A DNA stretch of 64,000 nt from Amyloporia xantha (GCA_036971615.1 JAYKKR010000004.1:1426001-1490000); one strand, 5' to 3'; shown: positions 48,037-58,416, counted from the stretch's first letter. Made by a program: numbers and translations. Notes: generated from the letters alone by a model not told the origin.

Positions 48037-48830
48037 ATGTCTGAGCCTGCCGAACCCACCGACCCCATCGGTTCCCTCCACGTCCGCCGCTACCTCCTCC
48101 TCGTAGACGTGCTTCGCGCTGAATGCGTTGTGGAGCCTTCATTCCGCCCTTCCGATCCGGCTGCTTGGCTTGCCTGGGCGCACGGAGTGCGCTGGCTCCT
48201 GGTTTGTCCACCTTCTCTTTCACTTCTCTTCCCTTCCCCTCACGTCCCGTCCCGCAGCGCCTTGCCTATGAGGCTCGAGCCCAAGCCATAGCCGCGGGGA
48301 ACCTCACGCTCCCTCCGCTCACTGCCTTCGTCACCCTCCGCGAGCTCGTCCACTACATCGACTCGATCTTCCGCTCCTCCCTGAGCCATCGCGGTGCAGT
48401 CCCTTATCCTGGGATCGCCTGGAGCCCCGACGAGGTCCGCTCTAATGCGCAGCGGGACGAAGCTGGCACTCCGCCTCCCCTCCCGTTGTACACGGAAGAG
48501 GCCTTCTGGACCCCTCCCCGCGTCACCGAGGAACGTACCGATGAGGCTTTGGAGCGGCTCGAACTTATTGCCCGCCAGTTCTCGGACACTTTGGACCGTA
48601 TGCGTCCCTATCCGCGGGCGTTCGAAGACTTAGAGCACTCGATCCGTGTCGCCGCTCATGCTCTGGGAGGGAGGGGAGGACGTCGGGAGGAGGTCCCTCG
48701 CGGGCCCGTACCCCTGCGGAGGAGGATTTCCGTTACCACCGGGAGACTATTTATCGTCCCCCGCGCCACCGCTCGTTCTCTGACGTCGGCGGGGAAGGGC
48801 CCGACGCTCCCATCGACTTGTCGACCGTAG
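48037..48830 (+). CDS. LTR-borne antisense gene, copy in the 3' LTR
   Basis: This frame lies wholly inside the LTR, on the strand opposite to gag-pol. Exons 48037-48201 and 48258-48830 (intron GTTTGT to CCCGCAG) give 245 residues. The N-terminal part ends PSDPAAWLAWAHGVRW right before the intron; the second exon reads LAYEARAQAIAAGNLTLPPL, then LERLELIARQFSDTLDRM, mostly helical. After about residue 205 the frame becomes Arg/Pro-rich; a neighbouring frame holds a more protein-like tail (EEDFRYHRETIYRPP to DLSTVD), so a G-run length change has probably shifted it. The start ATG is only 9 bp from the target copy flanking KDZ, so its normal promoter is now 17 kb away. Function unknown. Confidence 0.55.
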
Positions 48831-48997
48831 ATTAGCTGCCTGGGTCCTGTAGTCGTTCCGTCCCGTAGTCGTTCCATTCGAATGCCATGCTTGCTTCCGC
48901 CGAGCTCCCTTGTCCCGCGTGACCACCTCTCCTTCGTTCCACTGTCTCGTCCTGCCCTACCGTCCGTTCATAGGGTAGCGCGTACCCATTCCTTACA

Positions 48998-49010
48998 CCC
49001 CCTACCCACT
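48998..49010 (-). promoter_or_regulatory. Polypurine tract next to the 3' LTR
   Basis: On the minus strand GTGGGTAGGGGG directly precedes the LTR start TGTAAGG. A purine run here primes plus-strand DNA synthesis in LTR elements, and its position fixes the minus-strand orientation of the retrotransposon. Confidence 0.75.
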
Positions 49011-49309
49011 TAAATTCCGACCGTCCTCGGTCGGTCCGCCGTCCTAATCCCCGAGCAAATCCCGAGCCTTCAGGTCGTCCGATCATCGCAGATGCACGCG
49101 ATCGGGCCGCGATCGCGTCCAAGATCGATAGCGCTGGGGCACGCGCCCACCTCGAGGCGCTCCTGCCGCGCATCCCGCTGCTCCCACAGAGGCTGCCAAA
49201 CGAGGGAAACGGCACCCGCTGGTTCATCCCTAACGTCCTCCCTTCCCCTCCGACCTCGCCCTTTACCCCCACTCTCCCTTCCCGACCTCGACTCGCTCCC
49301 TCCACAACC

Positions 49310-51094
49310 ATGTCCGTCGACCTCACCAACCCCGCCGCTGCTCGCCGCTCCCTCCCTATCATCGAACAGCGCCTCGACACGCTACGCGGCGCGGAACCAG
49401 AGCTCGGCGACGACCCTCGCCGCGGGACCTACAGGAGTGGCTACGGTGGGTGAACTCCTTGGGCCAGGCCTGGGTAAGTGGCTCGTTCGCGATTCCCGCC
49501 GCGCCGTCGCTCCCTAACCTTGACGTTCCTGCTAGGTGGCGCTGGCGGCGGCCACGCAGTGGCCAGCCACGAAACCACGCCGCGCAGTGCCCCGGCCCTG
49601 GAGCTGCAAACCTGGCTCGCAGCCACGCGCGGCCGACTCATGGCCTACCGCGACGAATTCCCCGTCGCGGATCAGTACTACGACTCCCTCCTGCAGCGCC
49701 TCTCTCCCGCCCACAGCGCCACCTTCCTCGCCGGCACTCAAAACTTCACCTGGAATCGCCACTCGCGCACCCTCCACAACCTATGGCCCCCAGCCCCATT
49801 CCCTCCCACCGACGCCGATACGTCCGCCTCGGGGTCCCGCTACACCTCCCCGTCAGAAACGGATGAAGTAAGTCGCAACGCCTCTTCAGGCGGAAGCGTG
49901 CCGCTAACGCCGTCGACCGTGGAGTTGGACGATGACGAAGGCGAAGATGAAGTAGAACCCTCGTCCGACCTCGCCCCGCCGTCCCCGCCGCCCCCGCGCA
50001 CCGTGGGTGGGAAGAAGCGGCAGACGAAAGGTAGAACGGCCGCCCCGAAACCTCCCAAGGCCCCCCGCCTCTCTATCAAGGTTCCCCTCGCCTCGCCACC
50101 GCCGCCAATGCCAAAAAGACTCTCGCTGATCGCCCGAACCGCGATCGGCGAGGTCCCATCGTATACCTCAACCACCCCCCGTGCGCGTACTGCACCAAGA
50201 AGGGGTATCGCTGCGCGGGAGACGGCACTCGCCGCCATGTTTGCGAGTCGTGCATGATCGCGCGGGCGAAGTGCACCATCCGCGACGATCCCCCCGCCAA
50301 TCGTAAGTCCTTCCCCCGCTCTTCCTCCCGCAGGTACGTTTCATCGCACTTCCCCAGAGCACATCGAGTTCGTCGGCCCGCAATCTGACGAGGACGACGA
50401 CGAGCCGCCATACCCTCCCGAATTCCCGCTCACCAACCGCGCCCGTCCCGTCGTCCTCATCCCGCCCCGTCCGCGCGCCACCACTATCCGTCCACCCGCC
50501 GCCGCCCCTGCAGCCACGCCCGTCACTCCCCCTCCGCGTCCATCCGTACCCCCGTTCGAGATCCTTCCAGCCGCTGAGGAACCGTTGTTCCTTCCCGGGA
50601 CCCCCGACCGCCCGATCTCCCCTCCATGGGTGCCCTCAAGTCTCCTTCCCGCCTTTTCTCCCCTTCCGCTCCATCCCCCTCCCGTCGTCATTCGCCGTCC
50701 TCGCAACCTCGACCTCCTGGACGTCGCCGCAGAGCCGCCGTGCGAGCCGCAGACCGAGCTCGAGATGTGGCTCGTCGCTCGGTTAGCGGCCACCACCGAC
50801 TTCCTTTTCCAGATGGCCGATCGAGCGCGGGACCTCGGGTACGCAGAGCAATTCGGGATCGCTGACTACCCCGACAACACGCTCGACCCCGCTCGCTCCG
50901 ACAGCCCTGCCCCCGACTTCATCGAAGGGTCCTCTAGCGGCCCCGCTCCTCATCCGGCTCCCGACAGCGACGACGCCGTGGCTGAGCTCCTGGCCGCTGA
51001 GCTCGACTCCCCTACGCTGCCGCCGCTGTCGCCCACCGACGAGGACATGTTAGACCTCACCGGGGCGTCCAAAGGGAAAGGACGCGAAACGTAG
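49310..51094 (+). CDS. Antisense accessory gene of the gypsy element with a Zn2Cys6-like cluster
   Basis: Only parts of the exon structure are secure. A start at 49310 reads MSVDLTNPAAARRSLPIIEQ and, after a one-base break near 49430, DLQEWLRWVNSLGQAW before a GTAAGT donor. The following segment (about 49550-50100) has LELQTWLAATRGRLMAYRDE and an acidic Pro-rich linker. In another frame, 50150-50298 encodes a cluster with spacing C-x2-C-x6-C-x9-C-x2-C-x6-C (CAYC, then CESC), the spacing of fungal Zn2Cys6 DNA-binding domains. An intron 50299-50331 joins it to a Pro-rich segment and a C-terminal part with LEMWLVARLAATTDFLFQM, ending at TAG 51094. It is transcribed against gag-pol if expressed. 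DNA binding is inference. Confidence 0.55.
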
Positions 51095-51419
51095 CGCGGG
51101 CCTCCCCCTGGGTTCGCGTAGTGTACGAAATGTACTTTTATCTCGTAGTTGACGTAGTCGTCCGTCTGCCGTTGTATGCCGTCGATCTTGTATGTACGCG
51201 CCGCCCCCCGCCGTTGATCGGCTAAAATCAATGCATGTCAGTTTACTCGTCCCGCAGCCCCCTTCCGCCCCGTGTGCCCCTGCCGCGTGCCCCATCGCGT
51301 TCTTCGTAGAAGCCGCCTCGCGGCAAGCGCGTGTTGCGCCCCTCGGTATAACTACCGCCGCCCATCCCCGATCTCACTGAGTTTCTTTCCCTCGCCCCTC
51401 CATCTTCGTACCCCGTCTC
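51095..51419. other. Spacer between accessory genes
   Basis: C/T-rich plus-strand DNA that would contain the 3' end of the zinc-cluster gene and the promoter of the next accessory gene. TATAACTA occurs near 51347. No frame here is convincing. Confidence 0.4.
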
Positions 51420-52220
51420 ATGAGCGCGACGCCCCCGGTGTTTTCCCCTGAGGAGGCCCGCGAAAGGTACCTGCAAGTCCTCTGTGACAACCCCATCCCC
51501 TCCGATCCGGCCGCGCGCATCGCGTGGGTCCACGCCGTAGACACCGCCGAGGTACGTGCTCCCCCTTCCGCCCACACTATACGTTGTCCTCGAACCCCCG
51601 CCTAGGCCATCCTTCATTCCACGCTTCCGGAGGACTACGACCCTTCGTCCCCGTCGGAGCCCGTCCCCGGGATCGATGTCCTTGCCCGCCGCGCTGTGGT
51701 GGACTCCTTCCGCCTGCGTTACCTACCGCATCCGCCGCCAGTCCCCATCCGCCTCACCGCGTTAGAACTCCAAAACGTCCAACTCCAAGCGCGCATCGAC
51801 CAACTCGAACCCGCCCTCGCTCAGATCCTTCAAGTGCAAATGGACCCGCTGCGCTCTGACGTCATTGCCCGCGCCCTCGAGATCCTCGCGGAAGTAGATC
51901 ACCGTTTGTCTCTCCAAGACACGGCCCTTTCTTCCGCGCTGGGTACGTCCATGTCCCTCCTTCGTGCCGAGGTCCACGCGCGCGCCCGGGATTCCTCGTC
52001 TGCCTTGCGTATCCTCCAAGACCAGGTCGCCCACGGATTCGACCGCGCCGCCTTCTCCCTCTCCACCCACAACACCGTAATCCAGTCCCTTCTCCGCCGC
52101 GTCCTCGCCCTGGAAGCCCGCTTCCCTTCCCCCGACCCTCCTCCCGTTCCCTACTCTTCCCCCCCGTCGTCCGATCCTTCCTCTCCGCTCGATCCTTCCC
52201 CTTCCGTTTCCTCCCCATAA
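51420..52220 (+). CDS. Antisense accessory gene of the gypsy element, coiled-coil protein
   Basis: Exons 51420-51551 and 51606-52220 (GTACGT donor, CGCCTAG acceptor) join in frame into 248 residues. The N terminus ends PSDPAARIAWVHAVDTAE at the intron, matching the LTR-borne gene in sequence and intron place. After that, ALELQNVQLQARIDQLEPAL begins about 120 residues with a leucine heptad pattern, a likely coiled coil, followed by a Pro/Ser tail. The stop at 52220 is 9 bp from the end of the convergent pol frame at 52230, so two coding regions abut tail to tail. It could be a structural or regulatory protein of the element; I do not know of a named family. Confidence 0.6.
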
Positions 52221-52229
52221 TTCTTTTGC

Positions 52230-53856
52230 TCACTGTCCCGACCCACATCTTCCTCCCCCGCTTCCATTTCGTCCAATACCCCCCTTTGCGCTTTCTTCCG
52301 CTTCTTCGACGATCTTGCGCACGTCTAGTGCAACCTCCTTTCGCGCCTTATACGGTACCACACGGAACGCCGCGTACCGTAGTCTCGACACCGCTCCTGT
52401 CAGTTCCGCGAGTATGTAGGCTCCTCCTTTTGTACGCCGTATGACAACCATAGGCCCGAAATACCGGGGTTTTGACTTCCTGCTATGTTCCGTCTCAATT
52501 TGTGAGTTCCGCACCAGCACCAGATCCCCCGCCGTAAACACAAAATCCTTGATTGTCCGCGCGAACCGCCGCTCAAAATCCTTGACCGACGCGTATCGAG
52601 CCGCTAGCACCCTCCGCCGTACGTCCCGCAAATCCTCCGTTCGTTTGAGCAGTTGCCGCCCCGGATTTCAAGTAGGTCCGCCTCGCTGATCTCCTTCCGG
52701 TCGGGCGGCACCAAGTAAGTAGCTTCCGCCAGGTCGAAAGGAAAACTGGCTCGATCCCGTGCGCGATAAAGAAGGGCGAAGTGCCCGTCGATTTCTGAAT
52801 CGTCACCCGTTCCGCCCAAAACACAGCATGCATCACCTTAGGCCACCCCTTCTCGTTCCCTCCACAGAGCTTAACCGCTGCTTCCCGTACGTCCCGGTGC
52901 CTCCGTTCCACGATCCCGTTCGCCTGTGAGTTGTACGCTGAGATTCGAATATGGTTGATTTTGTACCGTTCCCGCAGGTGTTCCAACGCCGCGACAAACG
53001 GTGTCCCGTTATCCGTAACAATCTCCTCCACCGCTCCCCACCGACACAGCAGCTCCTCGTAGATGAAGTTTCCAATCGTCACTCCTGTCTCCTTCCGCAG
53101 CATCCGCCATTCTGGGTAAGACGACAGGGAACAACGCGCTTGGACGATATGCGTGTACCCGTATGCTGTTGGCATGTGCATCGAATCCATGTGCACTTTC
53201 GAAAACAGCCCCCCCGGCATAGGTACCGTCGGTGGGATGTGGTACTTGTGCGCCTTGCGGAGCTGACACTCATGGCAGCTTCCCACGTACCATTTTACGT
53301 CGTGATCGAGACTAACCCACCAGAATCGTTCGAGGAGCCGGGCGCGCACCGTGAAGATCCCTTTGTGCCCGAGGGAATCGTGCGCCTCTTTCATCAGGCC
53401 GTACCGCTTCCCTTTCTCCACCACCACCTTGTGCTTCCCTCCTTTATCTTTCTTCCAGAGCCTCCCCCCTTTGACAAAGAACTTGCTGGCGTAACGGACG
53501 AACGAGGTGAACTGCCTTTCGTCCATTCCTTCCGGCCGCCTCGGGTCTCGTAAAAATTCGTCTACCTTCCGCACCCTTTCCTCCCGCGCCCCTCCGTTGC
53601 TGACCTCTGGGATCTCTACCCCCTCTCCCGCGTCCAGCGACCACACCATGAGTCCCTCTTCGTCCCTCTTCCCTCCCGGCGTATTCAAGACCTCCATGGT
53701 GAACGCGTAGGCCTCGTCAATCCACTCTTCGAAGTCATCTTCCTCTTCCGGGTCTTCCTCCGCTGCTCCCCGCCGCGAAAGCCCGTCCGCCCCCGCATGC
53801 CGTTCCCCGGCACATGTACCAGCTTGAAGTCGAATAGGAGGATCCCAGCGATCCAT
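52230..53856 (-). pseudogene. Gypsy integrase (pol C-terminal region), frame-broken
   Basis: Integrase inserts the cDNA into the genome. The zinc-binding HHCC region is present (EAHDSLGHKGIF, then CHECQLRK). The catalytic triad is D in VHMDSMHM, D in VTDNGTPF and E in NGIVERRHRD, with the normal DDE order. A C-terminal SH3-like part (GDLVLVRNSQIETEHS, then PRYFGPMVVIRR) ends at 52230; I see no chromodomain. The C-terminal module is in a different frame from the core, with a shift near 52620-52660 in the linker. Another one-base shift near 53800, where one C appears lost in GGCATG after PGNG, separates integrase from RNase H. The catalytic residues themselves are intact. Confidence 0.9.
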
Positions 53857-54581
53857 CTGTTGATAGTGGCGTTTGGTTGGATGTCTGGGTTATTTAGCAT
53901 CCCCTTAATATATTTGGCGTCGACTTCGACGACCAGCTTCTTCACTCCGATAATGTAGATCCGGCATGCTCGCAGTGCCCGGAACAACCCAAACAGCTCC
54001 AGCTTGGCTTGCGAGTATCGGGATTCGCGTTCGTTCCACGTTATGGACCCGAACCGGTTTGGCCTTCTCTTCCCGTCCTCCCCTTTCTGTAAGATCACGA
54101 ACCCCACCCCAATCCACGATGAATCCACCGCCAGAATTACCTCCCGTTCGGACCCATAGTCAATCGGGACGAGCGCGGGAGAGTTGATTACTGCGTCCTT
54201 CAGCTTCCGCATAGCGTCCTCCTGCGCCTCCTCCCACACGAAGTCGGCTCCCTTCCGAAGCAAGTCGTTGAGTGGGCGCGCCATTTTTCCGAAGTCCTTT
54301 ACAAACATCCGCACTAGCCCGCAGGTCCCCAAAAATCCTCGCACGTTTGTTACCGTCTCACACCGCGGCCAATCCTTGATCTTCTGCACTCGGGACTCCT
54401 CCGGGACCCTCCCTCGTACGTGCATCGGTGCCCTACCACCACCACCTCTGGAACGCACAAATACGCCTTCTTCCCCGAGAACGTCCCTCCCACGTTCCCG
54501 ATCCGTTGCAACACCCGATTTACGTTCTGTAGGTGTTCCCACACGAATCGCCTTATCCCTGGGTTCCCTCGATTGTCTCAT
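53800..54581 (-). pseudogene. Gypsy RNase H region of pol
   Basis: RNase H removes the RNA template during cDNA synthesis. The conserved acidic residues are seen in ILAVDSSWIGVGFVILQ, in SQAKLELFGLFRALRACR and in VVEVDAKYIKG. The connection domain before it reads SRVQKIKDWPRCETVTNVRG, then GFLGTCGLVRMFVKDF, as in agaricomycete gypsy elements. The N-terminal ~60 codons of this frame, up to about 54440, are out of frame relative to the expected RT thumb, so a break lies between RT and this region. Confidence 0.88.
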
Positions 54582-55560
54582 ACCCCCCTTTCCAGCTCGT
54601 ACCGGGTCTTTGGCCCTTTAATTGGCACGTCGTCGATGAACGGGACCGTGACATGCGGAATCTCGTCCTGCAGGATGAAGGTCACATCCCCATGCATAAT
54701 TTGCGCAGAATTGGTATACCCCATCGGAATCGAGGTCAGCCGAAATGCCCCCAGCGGCGTCTGGAACGAGGTGATGTCCCGAGACCGGGCGTCCAGGGTC
54801 CGCTGGTCGAAAGCTACGTATAGGTCCAGGATCCCATAACATCCCCTTCCCCCGAAGGACTCCGCCAGATGTTCTACCAGTGGGGGAACCGCCGCGTCCT
54901 TGATAGCTACGCCGTTTAAGGGTTGTAGATCGTGCACCAACCGGAGGGACTTCCCGTCTTTCTTTACCACGCAGAACCACCTGGACCGGTACGACGAGTT
55001 TGAAGGCTCGTACACTCCCGAAGCGATCTTGTCCTTGATGATTTGTACGACCTGATCAAAGATTCCCGGCGGGATAGGGATGTTCTTCAGCACCCACGGG
55101 ACGTGTTCCACCGTCGGAATCATGACCGGGTCGAAGTATTCGTCCGAGAACCTTCCCTTCTCCGTCTCGTCCCAGGCGAACACCCGCTCGTGCTGTCCCA
55201 CTAAAAAGTCCACCAACTTCACTTCTTCCGGCCACAGGAATCCCCCTCCCCCTACGTCCAACGCCTTCCTCCGCTCGTCCGTATAACGCCCCTGCGGGTG
55301 GAACTCGGGCGGCCGACGAGGCAGTTCCGGTAGGTTCCTCAGGGGTCCCCTGGCGCTCTTCGCACGATTCGAAATTCTTCAGGTAGCGTCGTCGCCACCG
55401 GCCTTACCTTGTTCGCTACCTTCTTGTAGGCGTACGCATGTACCACCTCGTCTTCTTCTACCCAGAATCCTTCCTTCCCGCTCCTTCCGCCCCCTTCCGG
55501 CACTATAAGTCCTCCCTCCCGCGTTAAGTGTATCCTCTTCTTCCCTGCTCGCACCACCGG
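54578..55560 (-). pseudogene. Gypsy reverse transcriptase region of pol
   Basis: Reverse transcriptase copies the element RNA to DNA. Domains in order are KVANKVRPVATTLPEEFRIV in the lead-in, then PVMIPTVEHVPWVLKNIPIP, SSYRSRWFCVVKKDGKSLRL, motif A (GILDLYVAFDQ), the TSIPMGYTNSAQIMHGDV block and motif C FIDD. The FIDD form in place of YVDD is normal for this fungal clade. The lead-in (about 55340-55560) and the core (55261 downward) are in different frames, with a break near 55300. After ELERG at 54590 the frame stops, and the thumb continues in another frame (WEHLQNVNRVLQRIGNVGG). Confidence 0.92.
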
Positions 55561-55799
55561 TGGTCGTTCGTTTATCTTGGGTTCGCGCGGCAAATACGAG
55601 GAAACAGAAATGCATTGAGACTGAATATCCTTGCCGATACATGATATGTGCGAATTGTCCAGACGAGACGACGACACCCGGGTGCGATTACCCCTCTCTT
55701 CTTCCCCCCGCGCAGTGCTCCTCTCCGCCGATTTGCCTGCTCTATCTATCGGGTCGGAAGGGGTATACAGAGAGTATAAACGTACGAGTGCGTCTCCGC

Positions 55800-56312
55800 G
55801 AGCGTTGCCCGCATCCTCGACTATTGAAAACCCGCCGCGGATGGCTTCCGTCGACCGTCCCGCGGTTTCGTCGCCACCATTACCCGTTCCCCTGTCTCCG
55901 GGTCTGTAAGAGTGATTTGTTGTTCGCCGGAGGAAGTCCCGCGTTCGCAAGCGGTCAGAGCAAAGAAGGGCCGTCCCAGGAGAACCTCGAACGGCGCGTC
56001 GTCCAGCACCTGCAGCTGGAGGTACAGGTCAACGCTCCCGAACGTGAAACGTACGTTCTGTGCCTTCCCGACCGTTTTCACTTGGGCGCTGTTGGCCGTC
56101 TCCATCGTAATGGCTTCGTCAGGCTTCAGGACGATCCCTGTCTTCTCCCAGATGTCCTTCCGCATGGCCACGATCTGCGCCCCGCCGTCAAGCACACACT
56201 CGCATGTGAACTTCCCTTCGATAACTGGTTCCACCGCTCGCAGCGCCAGGGAGTCGTGCCCGATACTCGCCCTCCTTCCGTAACCTGGAAGGTTTCCTTC
56301 GCGTCCTCCCAA
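55800..56312 (-). pseudogene. Gypsy aspartic protease region
   Basis: The retropepsin would process Gag-Pol. CECVLDGGAQIVAMRKDIWE holds the active-site Asp, here followed by Gly-Gly where D-S-G or D-T-G is usual. After that comes QVKTVGKAQNVRFTFGSVDL, and the second hallmark is FEVLLGRPFF. The domain starts in one frame after KVTEGGR-like sequence in the preceding frame, with a break around 56270. Whether DGG is a loss or a natural variant cannot be judged from one copy. Confidence 0.8.
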
Positions 56313-58290
56313 TGGTCCTCGTCGTCGACTTCTACCATACCGGCGGTGGCTACCCGCGATGTCGTCACGTCCCCCTTTACTTCCTTCCGCACCCCTGCCG
56401 AGATCGCCAGGACCTCCCCCACCGTCATCTCCACCTTCGTCCCGTAGAGCTTCTTCGTCGCTTCCGCCACCGAGTACCGTTGTTCGATCTCCGTCTGGTA
56501 CTTGTATTGCCCCGTGGTTCCTCCCGCCCCCTTTCCTTCGCTTCCCTTAGCCTTTTCCTCGCTCGTCCGTGGTATATTGGCCGCAGGTATCCCCGGCGGT
56601 TTCCCTCCTGGGCCCCGCAATGCCGCCCCGTCCTTGCCCCTGTCTTCTTCACTTCTTCGAACCGCACTTCCTTCTTCTTCGCCCGCGCCAACTCTGCTTG
56701 GAGAACCCGGACCCTTTCCGACGGATCTTCCTCATCCGACGATCCTTCTTCCCTTGTCTCCACCATGTTCACGCCCTCGTATATCTGGAAAAGGTTCGCG
56801 GCCAAGTGCGGAGGGGCCTGTCGCTCGTTCCCCGCGACTCGTACCAGTTGCCCCGGGTTCTGGGCGTGCCACGAGTCCACTCGATCCTTCATGTACTCTC
56901 CAGGCAGACCGCGCGGAACGAACATGCTGTTCGGGAGCCGTACTTTCCCCGTCTCGTCCCGGTAGATCTTCCGGTCAAGGATATACTGGAGGATAATCCC
57001 GCAGTTCCGCATGAAGTGCTCCGGGTCCCCACAGAAGTTGCACAGGAAGTTGCCCGGCGCTCCTCCCGCTCCTTGCACGACCCCTCCCCGGTCCGCGGCG
57101 CCCCTCCCGCTCCTCCGCTGCGTCCTGCCAAGAACGCCTGCATCATCTGTATCGTCTGGTTGAAGAGCGCCAAGTCCACGCCCTCCGTCTTTACCACCGC
57201 GGTCGCTGCTGGAGGCACTGTCATCCCACTCGTCCCTGCTGTGTCTCTTCCGCCCCCTCCCACGGCTCCTCCTCCTACTCCCGGGAGGCACTTCTGCGCC
57301 ACCTTGTGCATTACGTCCATCCCCCACGGGTCGTCCGGGTCGTGGTCGGGTTCTGCGATCTCCGCCCTCCGGGTAATCGTCCGCAGTTCTTCCTCCCCAA
57401 ACCCACGCATGTACACTTCGTCCCTGTGCCGCGCCGCTATCTTGCTCTTCGATATCAGGAAGGCTGCAACCGGGGAATACTCTCGATAATATGCGGCCTC
57501 CTCCCCCCTCGTCCGCACCCCCTTGTCTCGCGCCGACTGTGCTATGCGATCGAGGTCTGCCGCGGTGTACCTCTTGTCTCCGTCCGCCCCCGGGTACAAG
57601 GCCTTCACCCCTCGCTTAAACACCAGATACACCCGCCCAGCGGCCCCATCCGCCGTCTTCCATAGTTCCTCTTGTTCCACCGTTAGGTACTTCAGCGCGT
57701 ATCGTATCTTTTCTTCTTCCGTCGTAATCCCTGCTGCCGCGCACTGGGTCCTCTAGGTCCTCGAAGTATCGCAGTAGATTGCGCGGTTCCCCGTCGAAGG
57801 TCGGCGCCGTCTTCGCCCTCGCACGGGCATGGATGAAGTAGGCATGGCACGCACGGGTACTGTAGCACTTGTCGATTGGATAGGTGCGGGACGGGGCGAG
57901 CTCGCTCGTGATGGAGGGAGTGGTATGCTCGCGGGATCTACGTATGTCGACAGGATGGTAGGCTCAACGACCTCGCGTTTGACTTGTACTGAGGGTGGTG
58001 CCGAAATCGTTCGTCGGCGTGGACGTTCGGGAGGAACTGGAGATGAGCGGGTTGACGGGGTCACGGAAGATTCGGTGATTGATGAGATCGTGGATGTTTC
58101 TTCGGTACTCCTTCCTTCCGCCGGTGGCTCGTGGTTTACTGGGGAATGGAGCGGAGGCGAAGGATGTTCGAGGGATACGGAGCGCGTGTTGCTTTGTGAC
58201 CGGAAGGGAGGGATTCTGACGTCGAAAGGGTTATCCGAGTCTGAGTCGTCGAACGCGGCCGGTCGGAGGGGAAAGTGAGGAAGGTCGAGA
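56313..58290 (-). pseudogene. Gypsy gag region with CCHC zinc knuckle
   Basis: Gag forms the particle and binds element RNA. The capsid-like part starts near 57800 with APTFDGEPRNLLRYFEDLE and, after a one-base break near 57748 (an extra C in GACCCAG), continues ITTEEEKIRYALKYLTVEQE and EPDHDPDDPWGMDVMHKVAQ. A further break near 57110 precedes the zinc knuckle C-x2-C-x4-H-x4-C (CNFCGDPEHFMRNC). Next comes a charged helical segment (RVLQAELARAKKKEVRFEEV), another break near 56620, and YSVAEATKKLYGTKVEMTVG leading into the protease. Upstream, 57800-58290 encodes a Pro/Ser-rich segment; the true start codon is not clear. Confidence 0.85.
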
Positions 58291-58396
58291 TCTAGTCGGG
58301 GGAGATAGGACTGTTCTGGGCTAAGAGAAGTTCTTGCTGTAGGGTACGGTCCGGCACGGCGATGGTGCGCGAACGAAGTCTTCGAACTATAAGATT

Positions 58397-58416
58397 CCCC
58401 CTCGCGGTGGGCTCCA
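58397..58416 (-). promoter_or_regulatory. Primer-binding site next to the 5' LTR
   Basis: Two bases inside the right LTR the minus strand reads TGGAGCCCACCGCGAGG, complementary to a tRNA 3' end finishing in TCCA. The base before CCA would be U, which by established knowledge favours tRNA-Cys among eukaryotic tRNAs, but I could not compare it with the host tRNA. Confidence 0.65.

Larger units (their letters stand above)
30164..48997 (-). repeat. 3' LTR of the gypsy element, split by KDZ
   Basis: Positions 30164-30685 and 48028-48997 together equal the complete right-hand LTR in length (1492 bp). The split falls at CTTCGCC, which is duplicated at 30679-30685 and 48021-48027. Small differences from the other LTR include G-run lengths near 48670-48690, CTGCCTGGGT against a different 8-base sequence near 48838, and single substitutions. 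Confidence 0.93.

Noticed and set aside
48832..49380. Minus-strand frame of 182 codons across the 3' LTR edge
   Set aside because: Arg/Gly-rich mirror of the plus-strand accessory region and spans the polypurine tract; not a plausible protein.
55560..56447. Plus-strand frame of 295 codons across the gypsy protease region
   Set aside because: It is the mirror of the protease and gag-end frames in GC-rich DNA and has no protein-like features.
57829..58278. Plus-strand frame of 149 codons near the 5' LTR
   Set aside because: Low-complexity Gly/Val/Arg reading opposite the Ser/Pro-rich start of gag; no evidence for a gene.
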